From: JAWKWH01 sp041582695
Lineage (GTDB): Bacteria; Pseudomonadota; Alphaproteobacteria; Rhizobiales; Rhizobiaceae
Reading direction: 5' to 3'
NCBI GenBank assembly: GCA_041582695.1
Contig: JBFIBB010000091.1
Span: 1 to 11,611 of the forward strand
Length of the DNA stretch: 11,611 nucleotides
This document shows positions 1 to 6,946 of this stretch, one piece after another. The notes beneath the pieces are model-generated. The model worked only from the letters and a program-made list of their open reading frames with translations, was not told the origin of the DNA and made no database searches. The position numbers and the translations under genes are program-made. Within the stretch, counting starts at the first letter, position 1. Every line of letters starts with the position of its first letter.

Positions 1-692
1 ATGTCGTGGCCGTCCCGCCTGAGAACATCAACCAGTTCGGCGAGAATCGCGAATGCGTCGTCGAAGGGCTGCAAGTCGGTGATCTGGCTGCCGATATGCA
101 TGTCGATCCCGACTGCTTCCACGCCTTCCAGTTCGGCGACACGCGAATAGACGTGACGGGCGCGACCATAGGGGATGCCGAACTTGTTCTCCGCCCGGCC
201 CGTGGAAATCTTGCGGTGCGTGCGCGCGTCGACATCCGGATTGATGCGCAACGACACCGGGGCGACCACACCGGCGGCAATTGCGCGCGACGAGAGCAGT
301 TCGAGTTCCGGTTCCGATTCGACATTGAAGCAGTGAATGCGGTTTGCCAGCGCAAAATCCATTTCCGATGCAGTCTTGCCGACGCCCGAAAACACGATCT
401 TCTCGGGAGGGACGCCCACTGCAAGGGCGCGGCGCAATTCACCTTCCGAAACAACGTCGATGCCTGCGCCGAGATTGGCAAGCGTCTTGACCACCGCCTG
501 GTTGGAATTCGACTTCATGGAATAACAGACCAGCGCGTCCAGCCCCTCGAACGCCTTGGTAAAAACCCGGTAGTGGCGAGTCAGCGTGGCTGTCGAATAG
601 CAATAGAACGGCGTGCCGACGGCTTCTGCGATAACCGGCAGCGGCACGTCTTCGGCGTGGAGGACGCCTTCGCGATACTCGAAATGGTTCAT
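1..692 (-). CDS. lysA: Diaminopimelate decarboxylase (N-terminal part; 3' end outside window)
   Basis: LysA is a PLP-dependent fold-III decarboxylase that converts meso-diaminopimelate to L-lysine, the last step of lysine synthesis in the cytoplasm. About 230 N-terminal residues are visible, roughly half of the family's usual ~420. The PLP-binding lysine is K60 in the CYSMKSNSN stretch (the family's YAxKAN motif). HIGSQ, with its conserved His at 199, follows in the TIM-barrel domain, and the SEGELRRAL segment (82-90) is also typical. The start at 692 gives the standard N-terminus MNHFEYREG. It lies 9 bases after the stop of the small lipoprotein gene and has only a weak ribosome-binding site, so translational coupling is likely. 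It is the third gene of the argH-lptM-lysA run. The identification is firm; the C-terminal substrate-binding part cannot be seen here. Confidence 0.96.
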   Translation of the reverse strand, partial: MNHFEYREGVLHAEDVPLPVIAEAVGTPFYCYSTATLTRHYRVFTKAFEGLDALVCYSMKSNSNQAVVKTLANLGAGIDVVSEGELRRALAVGVPPEKIVFSGVGKTASEMDFALANRIHCFNVESEPELELLSSRAIAAGVVAPVSLRINPDVDARTHRKISTGRAENKFGIPYGRARHVYSRVAELEGVEAVGIDMHIGSQITDLQPFDDAFAILAELVDVLRRDGHD

Positions 693-701
693 GGCGGTGA
701 T

Positions 702-890
702 TTACTCGATCAACCCGTCGAGAATGAACTTCTTGTCCTCGGGCTCGGGTGTTTCCTCTGACGGATTTTCACCACGCGCTTCAGCCGCCGCCTGCGACGG
801 CGTGTCGAGCGATCCGCGACGCCCGCAACCTGTTACGAGAACGGATATCGACACCAGCAATAGTAGAATTATCCCGAATCTTGCGCCCAT
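702..890 (-). CDS. lptM: LptM-like small outer-membrane lipoprotein
   Basis: This is a 62-residue lipoprotein precursor. A hydrophobic signal (residues about 5-20) ends in a lipobox VTGC with the lipidated cysteine at 22. It is followed directly by GRRGSLDTP, the pattern CGxxGxL that marks the LptM/YifL family. The rest is short, polar and rich in Glu and Pro. In E. coli, LptM helps the LptD-LptE LPS translocon mature; transfer of that role to this protein is inference. Position between argH and lysA is the usual one for rhizobial members, which supports the call. The chosen start (890) gives a compact signal peptide. An in-frame ATG at 935 has a better-placed GGAG and would add 15 residues, so the start is uncertain. 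The gene lies 77 bases after argH and 9 bases before lysA. Confidence 0.85.
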   Translation of the reverse strand: MGARFGIILLLLVSISVLVTGCGRRGSLDTPSQAAAEARGENPSEETPEPEDKKFILDGLIE

Positions 891-967
891 CGTTTGCAGT
901 CCGTTCGCTGCGGATGACAAATCGGAACTACCCATAACCAAAATTCTCCGGCATTGCACCCTTCAAT

Positions 968-2368
968 TCAAAGCCTGGCGAGCCGCTTTTTCCAACCGCG
1001 AACCTGCTTGCGGACTTCGGAGGGCGCCGTCCCGCCGTAGCTGGAGCGGCTTCTCACCGAACTTGCGACGGTCAAAACCGAATAGACTTCCTCGCCGATC
1101 CCGGCGTTGATGGCTTTCAGATCGGCAAGAGGCAGCTTGTCCAAGGTGCATTTCCGCTCCTCGGCCATCGCGACGGCGCGTCCGGTGACGTGGTGTGCTT
1201 CGCGGAATGGCAGGCCGAGTTCGCGCACCAGCCAGTCGGCGAGATCGGTTGTTGTCGAATAACCGGAGCCGGCAGCCTTCTTCATCGCACGCGCATCGAC
1301 CGTCATGTCGCCAACCATGCCGGACATTGCCGCAAGCATCAGCTCCAGGGTCTCGGCAGCGTCGAACACCGCCTCCTTGTCTTCCTGCATGTCCTTCGAA
1401 TAGGCCAAAGGCAGGCCTTTCATGACGGTTAGCAGAGCGGTGAGATCGCCATTGATGCGCCCAGTCTTGGCGCGGATCAGTTCAGCCGCGTCCGGGTTCT
1501 TCTTTTGCGGCATGATCGAGGACCCGGTCGAAAACGAATCCGACAGTTTGACGAAACCGAATTGCGGCGTCGACCAAATGACGATCTCTTCGGCCATGCG
1601 CGACAGATGCGTGGCGCAAATCGCAGCGACGGAGAGGAACTCAAGGGCGAAGTCGCGGTCCGATACGCTGTCGATGGAATTGCGGGTCGGTTCGCGGAAG
1701 CCGAGCGCGGCGGCCGTCTTGTGCCGGTCGATGGCAAAGCCGGTTCCGGCCAGGGCGGCTGCGCCGAGCGGGCATTCGTCCAGCCGTTCGATCGCGTCTT
1801 TCACCCTGGTCAGATCGCGGCCGAACATCTCCACATAGGCCATGCAATGATGCCCGAACGTGACAGGCTGGGCTGTCTGCAGATGCGTAAAGCCGGGCAT
1901 CACGGTGCCGGCGTGCTCGCCGGCGCGCGTGAGCAGCGTTCCGATCAGTGTTTTTAGCGAATCCGCCGTTTTTTCCAGTTCCTGCTTGACCCAGAGCCTG
2001 AAATCAAGCGCCACCTGGTCGTTGCGCGAGCGGGCCGTGTGCAGCCTGCCGGCCGCAGGGCCTATCAGCTCGGCAAGCCTGGCCTCTATGTTCATATGGA
2101 TGTCTTCGAGACCGGCCGAGAACGTGAATTCGCCCGCCTCGATTTCTGACGCAATCGTGTTGAGGCCGTGAACGATCTTTTCACGATCTTGCTTCGAAAC
2201 TATGCCAGTCTCGGCCAGCATGTCCGCATGGGCAAGCGATCCTTCGATATCCTGGCGCCATAATTTACGGTCAAAGCCGATCGAAGCGTTGATTGCCTCC
2301 ATGATCGCGGCCGGACCGGAGGCAAACCTGCCGCCCCACATAAGGTTGCTGGTCTTTTTGTCGCTCAT
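968..2368 (-). CDS. argH: Argininosuccinate lyase
   Basis: ArgH cleaves argininosuccinate to arginine and fumarate, the last step of arginine synthesis, as a cytoplasmic homotetramer. The 466-residue length is normal for the family. Superfamily motifs are in order: HTARSRNDQ (110-118), the T-H-L-Q of the second conserved region (161-164) and the flexible catalytic loop GSSIMPQKKNPD (282-293), which carries the active-site serine. The C-terminus contains SYGGTAP, also typical. The start at 2368 (MSDKKTSNLMWGGRF) matches the usual N-terminus. The frame stays open another 273 bases upstream, antisense to tlpA, but that part looks nothing like the family. Its start is 39 bases from the divergent tlpA start, so its promoter must sit in that gap or inside tlpA. 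It is the first gene of a probable argH-lptM-lysA operon. Confidence 0.97.
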   Translation of the reverse strand: MSDKKTSNLMWGGRFASGPAAIMEAINASIGFDRKLWRQDIEGSLAHADMLAETGIVSKQDREKIVHGLNTIASEIEAGEFTFSAGLEDIHMNIEARLAELIGPAAGRLHTARSRNDQVALDFRLWVKQELEKTADSLKTLIGTLLTRAGEHAGTVMPGFTHLQTAQPVTFGHHCMAYVEMFGRDLTRVKDAIERLDECPLGAAALAGTGFAIDRHKTAAALGFREPTRNSIDSVSDRDFALEFLSVAAICATHLSRMAEEIVIWSTPQFGFVKLSDSFSTGSSIMPQKKNPDAAELIRAKTGRINGDLTALLTVMKGLPLAYSKDMQEDKEAVFDAAETLELMLAAMSGMVGDMTVDARAMKKAAGSGYSTTTDLADWLVRELGLPFREAHHVTGRAVAMAEERKCTLDKLPLADLKAINAGIGEEVYSVLTVASSVRSRSSYGGTAPSEVRKQVRGWKKRLARL

Positions 2369-2407
2369 CTTGCTTACCGGGCCGCAAAGGGCCAATTGAG
2401 GAATGAC
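2369..2407. promoter_or_regulatory. 39-base divergent argH/tlpA start region
   Basis: This is the whole space between the argH and tlpA start codons. It holds the tlpA ribosome-binding site (GAGG at 2398-2401) and a weak argH one. There is not enough room for two non-overlapping -35/-10 promoters, so at least one promoter must lie in the opposing gene's coding sequence. I could not pick out a convincing promoter. Confidence 0.4.
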
Positions 2408-3064
2408 ATGACTGACGAATCCAAGCCTCGCTCCGCTTACAAGTTCATCGGTTTGGCGCTGCTTGCCGGTCTCGCCGCCGGTGCGGTTGCCGTATACGTG
2501 AGCAGCGGGCCATCTGGCAACAACGGCACTGAAGTCGCCGATGCCTGTCCCGCAAAGGCCGCGGTCGCAAAGTCGCTTGGAGAGAAGGCTACCGGTGCGG
2601 TCGCAGCCATGGCGGCATCGCAGCCGCAATCGCTTGCGCATCTTTCCTTCAAGGGGCCGGACAACGAGCCCATGACGCTCGGCGAGCTTTCAGGCAAGAC
2701 GCTGCTGGTCAATCTGTGGGCCACATGGTGCGCGCCTTGCCGGGCGGAAATGCCGGCGTTCGATGCGTTGCAATCGCAAATGGGTGGCGACCGGTTCGAG
2801 GTCGTGGCCATCAATGTCGAGAAAGGCAGTGACGAGAAACCGAAGAAGTTCCTGGCCGAGCTCGGAATCAAGCACCTTGCGTTTTATCGCGACGATTCGC
2901 TTGGCGTGTTCAACGACCTGAAGAAGCGTTCGCTGGCCCTCGGACTGCCAGTAACGCTGTTGGTGGACGCAGACGGTTGTTTGCTCGCCAACATGAACGG
3001 ACCGGCCGAATGGAACAGCGAAGACGCCAAGCGGCTGATCCGGGCAGCGCTAAGCGAAGAGTGA
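2408..3064 (+). CDS. tlpA: TlpA-family membrane-anchored thiol:disulfide interchange protein
   Basis: This is a 218-residue periplasmic thioredoxin-like reductase. A positively charged N-terminus is followed by one membrane anchor (about 13-31). A TlpA/ResA-type thioredoxin domain follows, with the active site WCAPC (W107, C108, C111) and the cis-proline loop GLPVT (P181). Two further cysteines, C47 just after the anchor and C191 near the C-terminus, match the extra structural disulfide known from Bradyrhizobium TlpA. In that organism TlpA reduces proteins needed for cytochrome oxidase copper-centre assembly; the same job here is inference. The start at 2408 has GAGG six bases upstream; a TTG at 2396 in the same frame is less likely. 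It is divergent from argH and converges on the hbd gene with a six-base gap. A cytochrome c biogenesis role is the main alternative. Confidence 0.92.
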   Translation: MTDESKPRSAYKFIGLALLAGLAAGAVAVYVSSGPSGNNGTEVADACPAKAAVAKSLGEKATGAVAAMAASQPQSLAHLSFKGPDNEPMTLGELSGKTLLVNLWATWCAPCRAEMPAFDALQSQMGGDRFEVVAINVEKGSDEKPKKFLAELGIKHLAFYRDDSLGVFNDLKKRSLALGLPVTLLVDADGCLLANMNGPAEWNSEDAKRLIRAALSEE

Positions 3065-3074
3065 CCGCGGTCAC
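3061..3074. repeat. 14-bp perfect palindrome spanning the tlpA and hbd stop codons
   Basis: GTGACCGCGGTCAC is a perfect palindrome. Its left half contains the tlpA stop TGA (3062-3064) and its right half the hbd stop TGA on the minus strand (3071-3073). It could fold as a short hairpin in either transcript. There is no T-run on either side, so it is not a standard intrinsic terminator. Confidence 0.7.
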
Positions 3075-3952
3075 CTCGTTGGAATCGGTTCCTCACCGCG
3101 ATAATCGTAAAAGCCGCGGCCTGTCTTGCGGCCGAGCCATCCGGCCTCGACGTATTTTACCAGCAATGGGCACGGGCGGTATTTCGAATCGGCGAGGCCG
3201 TCATGCAAGACCTGCATGATCGACAGGCAGGTATCGAGACCAATAAAATCAGCCAGTTGCAGCGGCCCCATGGGATGGTTGGCGCCGAGTCTCATCGCCG
3301 TATCGATGGCTTCGACCGAACCAACGCCTTCGTAGAGCGTGTAGATCGCCTCGTTGATCATCGGCAGCAGGATGCGATTGACGATGAATGCCGGGAAATC
3401 CTCGGCCACGGTAACGGTTTTTTCGAGGCTGGCGACATAGTCCTTGGCCGCGTTGAAGGTCGCATCCTCGGTGGCGATGCCGCGCACCAGTTCTACCAGT
3501 TTCATCACCGGAACCGGATTCATGAAGTGAATGCCGATGAACCGTTCGGGCCGGTCGGTCTGCGCGGCAAGGCGCGTGATCGATATCGACGAGGTATTTG
3601 TTGCGATCACCGCTTCCGGGTTCAATCGGGAGCAGAGCGCGGCAAAAATCTTCCGCTTTATCGTCTCGTCTTCGGTCGCCGCCTCGATGACCAGATCGGC
3701 GCCAGCCAGGTCCTCCATCGTCTTGGCCGGCGAAATTCGTGCCATGGCCTTGGTGCGTTCCGCCTCGGTCAGCTTGCCGGATCCAACCTGTCGGGCCATG
3801 TTGCCGTTGATGGTGGCGATGCCTTTCTGGATATTGGCTTCCGCTACATCGTGCAGAAGCACATCATACCCTGCGATAGCCGAGACATGGGCGATACCGC
3901 TGCCCATCTGTCCCGAGCCGACAATGCCCACCACCTTGAATTTTCTGCTCAT
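3071..3952 (-). CDS. hbdA: 3-hydroxybutyryl-CoA dehydrogenase (3-hydroxyacyl-CoA dehydrogenase family)
   Basis: This is a 293-residue NAD(P)-dependent dehydrogenase that interconverts acetoacetyl-CoA and 3-hydroxybutyryl-CoA, or longer 3-hydroxyacyl-CoAs in beta-oxidation. The Rossmann nucleotide loop is GSGQMGSG (12-19) near the N-terminus. The signature HFMNPVPVMKLVEL follows, with catalytic His142 and Glu154 at the family's 12-residue spacing. The C-terminal helical domain carries NRILLPMINEA and HPMGPLQLADFIGLD, the dimerisation and substrate region. It lacks the enoyl-CoA hydratase half of FadB/FadJ, so it is the stand-alone type. It lies on the same strand as etfB-etfA, but an intrinsic terminator and a 203-base gap separate them, so it probably has its own promoter. 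It could work in butyrate or PHB metabolism or in general beta-oxidation; the sequence alone does not say which. Confidence 0.94.
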   Translation of the reverse strand: MSRKFKVVGIVGSGQMGSGIAHVSAIAGYDVLLHDVAEANIQKGIATINGNMARQVGSGKLTEAERTKAMARISPAKTMEDLAGADLVIEAATEDETIKRKIFAALCSRLNPEAVIATNTSSISITRLAAQTDRPERFIGIHFMNPVPVMKLVELVRGIATEDATFNAAKDYVASLEKTVTVAEDFPAFIVNRILLPMINEAIYTLYEGVGSVEAIDTAMRLGANHPMGPLQLADFIGLDTCLSIMQVLHDGLADSKYRPCPLLVKYVEAGWLGRKTGRGFYDYRGEEPIPTR

Positions 3953-4023
3953 TGATTTCTTCCGTAGCCGCGAGCCCCGTGGCGGCTTTCACTCTATGTT
4001 GCAGTGCACATTAGAATATTTTT

Positions 4024-4050
4024 CAACTAGTTGGAAAGGCTCTCGAGAGC
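4024..4050. promoter_or_regulatory. Two adjacent palindromes upstream of hbd (candidate operator)
   Basis: CAACTAGTTG (4024-4033) is a perfect 10-bp palindrome in an A/T-rich setting, and GCTCTCGAGAGC (4039-4050) is a perfect 12-bp palindrome five bases further. Both lie 72-98 bases before the hbd start and after the etfA terminator, where an hbd promoter is expected. A third short one, TGCAGTGCA, lies nearby at about 4000-4008. A DNA-binding regulator is a reasonable inference, but I do not recognise which family. Confidence 0.4.
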
Positions 4051-4091
4051 ACATCGCCCCCAGAATGCGACTTCAAGGCCGATCACGCAAC

Positions 4092-4126
4092 AAAAAAGCC
4101 GGGACAGGCCGCGCCGTCCCGGCTTT
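4092..4126 (-). terminator. Intrinsic terminator after etfA
   Basis: Read on the minus strand, an 11-base arm AAAGCCGGGAC, a 10-base loop and the exact complement GTCCCGGCTTT are followed by more T, giving a run of six T. This GC-rich stem plus U-tract begins 30 bases beyond the etfA stop and is the clearest rho-independent terminator in the window. It should end most etfBA transcripts before hbd. Confidence 0.85.
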
Positions 4127-4155
4127 CAATCTGGTTTTTACGGCAGTCTCGCCGC

Positions 4156-5085
4156 TCAAAGCGCCTTTTCGAGTTCGGGGAGCGCCTCGAACAGATCGGC
4201 GACGAGGCCGTAGTCGGCGACCTGGAAGATGGGCGCCTCTTCGTCCTTGTTGATGGCGACGATGACCTTGGAGTCCTTCATGCCGGCCAGGTGCTGGATG
4301 GCGCCGGAGATGCCGCAGGCGATATACAGATCTGGTGCGACCACCTTGCCGGTCTGGCCGACCTGCCAGTCGTTCGGCGCATATCCGGCGTCGACCGCCG
4401 CGCGCGATGCGCCGACGGCAGCGCCGAGCTTGTCGGCAACCGGCAGGATGACCTGCTGGAACTTCTCCGACGATCCAAGCGCACGGCCGCCGGAAATGAT
4501 GATCTTGGCCGATGTCAGTTCCGGGCGGTCGCTTTCGGAGAGCTTGTTTTCAACAAAGGACGACAGTCCCGGATCGGTGGCGGCCGAAACCGACTCAACC
4601 GAAGCCGAACCATCCATGCCGACGGCCTGAAAACCGGCGGTACGGACGGTGATGACCTTCTTGGCGTCGCTTGACTGCACCGTCTGGATGGCGTTGCCGG
4701 CATAGATCGGCCGTTGAAACGTGTCCGCGCTCTCAACCGCGATGATGTCGGAAATCTGCATCACGTCCAGCAATGCCGCAACGCGCGGCATGACGTTCTT
4801 GCCCATCGTCGTCGATGGGGCGACGAGCGCGTCATATCCGCCCGCAAGCGAAACGATCAGCGCGGCAAGCGGTTCGGCGAGGCGCTCCTGAAGTTCCGGC
4901 GCGTCGGCCAGCAGCACCTTTGAGGCGCCGGAGAGCTTCGCGGCCTGGTCGGCGACCGGCTTGGCGCCGCTTCCGGCGACCAGCACATGCACGTCACCGC
5001 CGATCTCGGCAGCGGCCGCCATGGCCTTGGCGGTCTGGTCGGAGAGATTTTCGTTGTCGTGTTCTGCAATCAGCAAGATAGCCAT
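4156..5085 (-). CDS. etfA: Electron transfer flavoprotein alpha subunit
   Basis: EtfA holds the FAD of the EtfAB heterodimer. The dimer takes electrons from acyl-CoA and other flavin dehydrogenases and passes them to ETF:ubiquinone oxidoreductase in the membrane. The 309-residue length is full. The FAD-binding C-terminal domain is plain to see: SGGR (198-201), SRAAVDAG (227-234), QVGQTGK (241-247), PDLYIACGISGAIQHLAGM (251-269) and VIVAINKDEEAPIFQVADYG towards the end, with the adjoining residues matching the PROSITE-type signature. The N-terminal domain (1-190) is the usual alpha/beta fold shared with EtfB. The start has a strong GGGGAGGA site about eight bases upstream and lies 14 bases after the etfB stop, so the two are co-transcribed. 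This is the group I, respiratory type rather than the bifurcating FixAB type, judged from length and sequence. Confidence 0.97.
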   Translation of the reverse strand: MAILLIAEHDNENLSDQTAKAMAAAAEIGGDVHVLVAGSGAKPVADQAAKLSGASKVLLADAPELQERLAEPLAALIVSLAGGYDALVAPSTTMGKNVMPRVAALLDVMQISDIIAVESADTFQRPIYAGNAIQTVQSSDAKKVITVRTAGFQAVGMDGSASVESVSAATDPGLSSFVENKLSESDRPELTSAKIIISGGRALGSSEKFQQVILPVADKLGAAVGASRAAVDAGYAPNDWQVGQTGKVVAPDLYIACGISGAIQHLAGMKDSKVIVAINKDEEAPIFQVADYGLVADLFEALPELEKAL

Positions 5086-5099
5086 GATCTCATCCTCCC

Positions 5100-5849
5100 C
5101 TACAGCACACCGGCTTCGTTCTTCAGCTTGTCGACAAGTTCGGCGACGGAGCCGACCTTGACGCCAGCCTTGCGGCCACCCGGTTCGACGGTCTTGAGCA
5201 CCTTGAGCCGCGGCGCGGGATCGACGCCGTAATCGGCCGGCGACTTTTCGTCGAGCGGCTTTTTCTTGGCTTTCATGATGTTGGGAAGTGAGGCATATCG
5301 CGGTTCGTTCAGGCGCAGATCGACAGTGACCACCGCCGGCATCTTCAGTTCAACCGTCTGCAGGCCGCCATCGACTTCGCGTGTGACCCTGGCCTTGTCG
5401 CCGTCCAGTTCGATTTCCGATGCGAATGTGCCCTGGCCCCAGCCAAGAAGCGCCGCCAGCATCTGGCCCGTCTGGTTTGCATCATCATCAATCGCCTGTT
5501 TGCCGAGTATCACCAGGCCGGGCTTTTCTTCCTCGACGATCCCTTTCAGGATCTTGGCGACGGTCAGCGGTTCGGTCAGGCTGTCGACCTTGACCAGAAT
5601 TCCGCGATCGGCGCCCATGGCGAGCGCAGTGCGAATGGTCTCCTGGGCCTGCTGCGGTCCGACGGAAACGGCGATGATCTCGGTTGCCTTGCCGGCTTCC
5701 TTCATGCGGATCGCCTCTTCCACGGCGATTTCGTCGAACGGGTTCATCGACATCTTCACATTCGCCAGTTCAACGCCCGAACCGTCGCCCTTGACGCGAA
5801 TCTTAACGTTGTAATCAACGACCCGTTTTACGGGAACGATGACTTTCAT
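5100..5849 (-). CDS. etfB: Electron transfer flavoprotein beta subunit
   Basis: EtfB is the AMP-binding partner of EtfA and carries the loop that docks onto client dehydrogenases. The 249-residue length is normal. Visible features are MKVIVPVKRV at the N-terminus, MNPFDEIAVEEA (35-46), the nucleotide-binding GKQAIDDDANQTGQM (116-130) and the signature VDLRLNEPRYASLPNIMKAK (176-195). The recognition loop holds lysines at 193, 195, 196 and 197. In Agrobacterium, ETF-beta is methylated in this loop by a METTL20-type enzyme, reported from memory at K193 and K196, and both positions are lysine here. GAGAGG upstream supports the start. It is the first gene of etfB-etfA and has a 275-base non-coding region before it. 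Confidence 0.97.
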   Translation of the reverse strand: MKVIVPVKRVVDYNVKIRVKGDGSGVELANVKMSMNPFDEIAVEEAIRMKEAGKATEIIAVSVGPQQAQETIRTALAMGADRGILVKVDSLTEPLTVAKILKGIVEEEKPGLVILGKQAIDDDANQTGQMLAALLGWGQGTFASEIELDGDKARVTREVDGGLQTVELKMPAVVTVDLRLNEPRYASLPNIMKAKKKPLDEKSPADYGVDPAPRLKVLKTVEPGGRKAGVKVGSVAELVDKLKNEAGVL

Positions 5850-6124
5850 GCGCTCAACCTCTCTTCATGATGTTCCGAAACGCTTCCTATGCCGTGGCCG
5901 GCGGCCAAACTTTCCAAAAGCCGACATCGGATATGACGATTCGACCTATTCGGGATTGTCTGGACCCTTCACCGGGCTCTGTCAGGCAAACCGTTTCAGG
6001 AACTGGAACCCTCTGCGTTCGCGCAAAAAGCTCTGGTGGAAATCGCGCGGAACCTATTTAAGCCGCGTGTTTGCGTCAATACGTAAATACCGGGCGTTTT
6101 GTCCCGAAGCGGCGCGACGCGGGA
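5850..6124 (-). promoter_or_regulatory. Leader region of etfBA
   Basis: This is a 275-base gap between the rhomboid stop and the etfB start, the longest non-coding stretch in the window. A possible minus-strand promoter is TTGACG (6074-6079) with TAGGTT 17 bases downstream (6051-6056). The -35 is good but the -10 matches only three of six positions. That would leave a leader of about 190 bases, in which I see no riboswitch or attenuator. No convincing terminator for the rhomboid gene is visible, so some read-through into etfBA is possible. Confidence 0.3.
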
Positions 6125-6892
6125 TCATTGCCTGCCCCAACGCATCACCTGGCGTTTCTGCTGAATTTCCGGGTTGCCGTCCTTGGCAATGTCGACAGCT
6201 TCGGGCGTGACGATCTGGCGATCGAACAACGGCACGCCGCGGCGTCGCAGGAGAACAACCAGAATGGCGCCAGCGACAATTCCCCCCACATGCGCAGGCC
6301 AGGAAACCACCTGCCCGTCGGTGGAGAAAAACATTATCACCTGAAATCCGACCCAGAATATCAGTGGTATGAATGCCGGCAACCGCAGCGGCAGCCGCAT
6401 CAGCACCAGAACCCATACCTTCACCCGCGGATGAAGGATGAGATACGCCGCAACGATGCCGGCAACCGCGCCAGACGCGCCGATGAGCGGGATATTCGAT
6501 CCAGGCTGGACGAACCCGTGCAGCCAGGCCCCGGCAATCGCGCAGCAAAGGTAAAAAAACAGGTATCGCAGGTGGCCCAGCGCATCCTCGACATTGTCGC
6601 CGAACACCCAAAGGAACAGCATGTTTCCGCCCAGGTGCAGAATATCACCGTGCAGAAATGAATATGTGACGTAGGTGAAAATCTCGGGAACATAGAGAAA
6701 CGGCGGTGTCGGCTGGCCGTCGTAGAGAACCACCGGCGTATAACCAAGCCCGTAGGCATTTGCCTGCAAATAGGATTGTCCGCCAAGGCCTGTCGCCACA
6801 AACACAAGGACATTAAGTACGATCAGCGCGAGCGTCACATACTGGCGCTTTATGTGTTCAAGGCCATTGGCGTCATGAAGCGGAATGAACAT
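6125..6892 (-). CDS. Rhomboid-family intramembrane serine protease
   Basis: This is a 255-residue polytopic membrane protease that cuts single-pass membrane substrates inside the bilayer. The catalytic dyad is Ser140 in GASGA and His201 in HVGG. The upstream conserved motif H81, H86, N90 (HGDILHLGGN) and WVFGDNVED after it are typical of the bacterial GlpG-like rhomboid core. Six or so hydrophobic segments are spread over residues 18-215, followed by a cytoplasmic tail of about 40 polar residues. The start at 6892 (MFIPLHDAN) matches many bacterial relatives; an in-frame TTG at 6937 would add 15 non-conserved residues. It lies 54 bases after the adenosyltransferase gene on the same strand. 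The substrate is unknown. Confidence 0.9.
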   Translation of the reverse strand: MFIPLHDANGLEHIKRQYVTLALIVLNVLVFVATGLGGQSYLQANAYGLGYTPVVLYDGQPTPPFLYVPEIFTYVTYSFLHGDILHLGGNMLFLWVFGDNVEDALGHLRYLFFYLCCAIAGAWLHGFVQPGSNIPLIGASGAVAGIVAAYLILHPRVKVWVLVLMRLPLRLPAFIPLIFWVGFQVIMFFSTDGQVVSWPAHVGGIVAGAILVVLLRRRGVPLFDRQIVTPEAVDIAKDGNPEIQQKRQVMRWGRQ

Positions 6893-6946
6893 CGCCGATT
6901 TGTCCCCGACCGCCCCGTCCGCTGCATCATGATACAATGATACGCA

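Noticed and set aside
6..761. Long plus-strand open frame opposite lysA
   Set aside because: It is a shadow of the lysA codon pattern. Its His/Arg/Asp-rich translation has no family features, while the minus strand encodes a clear LysA.
2369..2641. N-terminal extension of argH by 91 residues, antisense to tlpA
   Set aside because: The extra residues are Arg/Cys/Gly-rich, unlike any ArgH, and they overlap the well-supported tlpA coding sequence. The MSDKK start gives the standard family length.
3203..3955. Long plus-strand open frame opposite hbd
   Set aside because: It is antisense to a clear 3-hydroxyacyl-CoA dehydrogenase and has low-complexity composition typical of high-GC shadow frames.
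5865..5927. 20-codon basic open frame (MSAFGKFGRRPRHRKRFGTS) in the etfB leader, ending just before its ribosome-binding site
   Set aside because: There is no ribosome-binding site in front of its ATG and no conservation evidence. A short frame of this kind is expected by chance.
6091..6106. Short inverted repeat CGGG...CCCG after the rhomboid gene as a terminator
   Set aside because: The stem is only about four base pairs and has no T-run after it.
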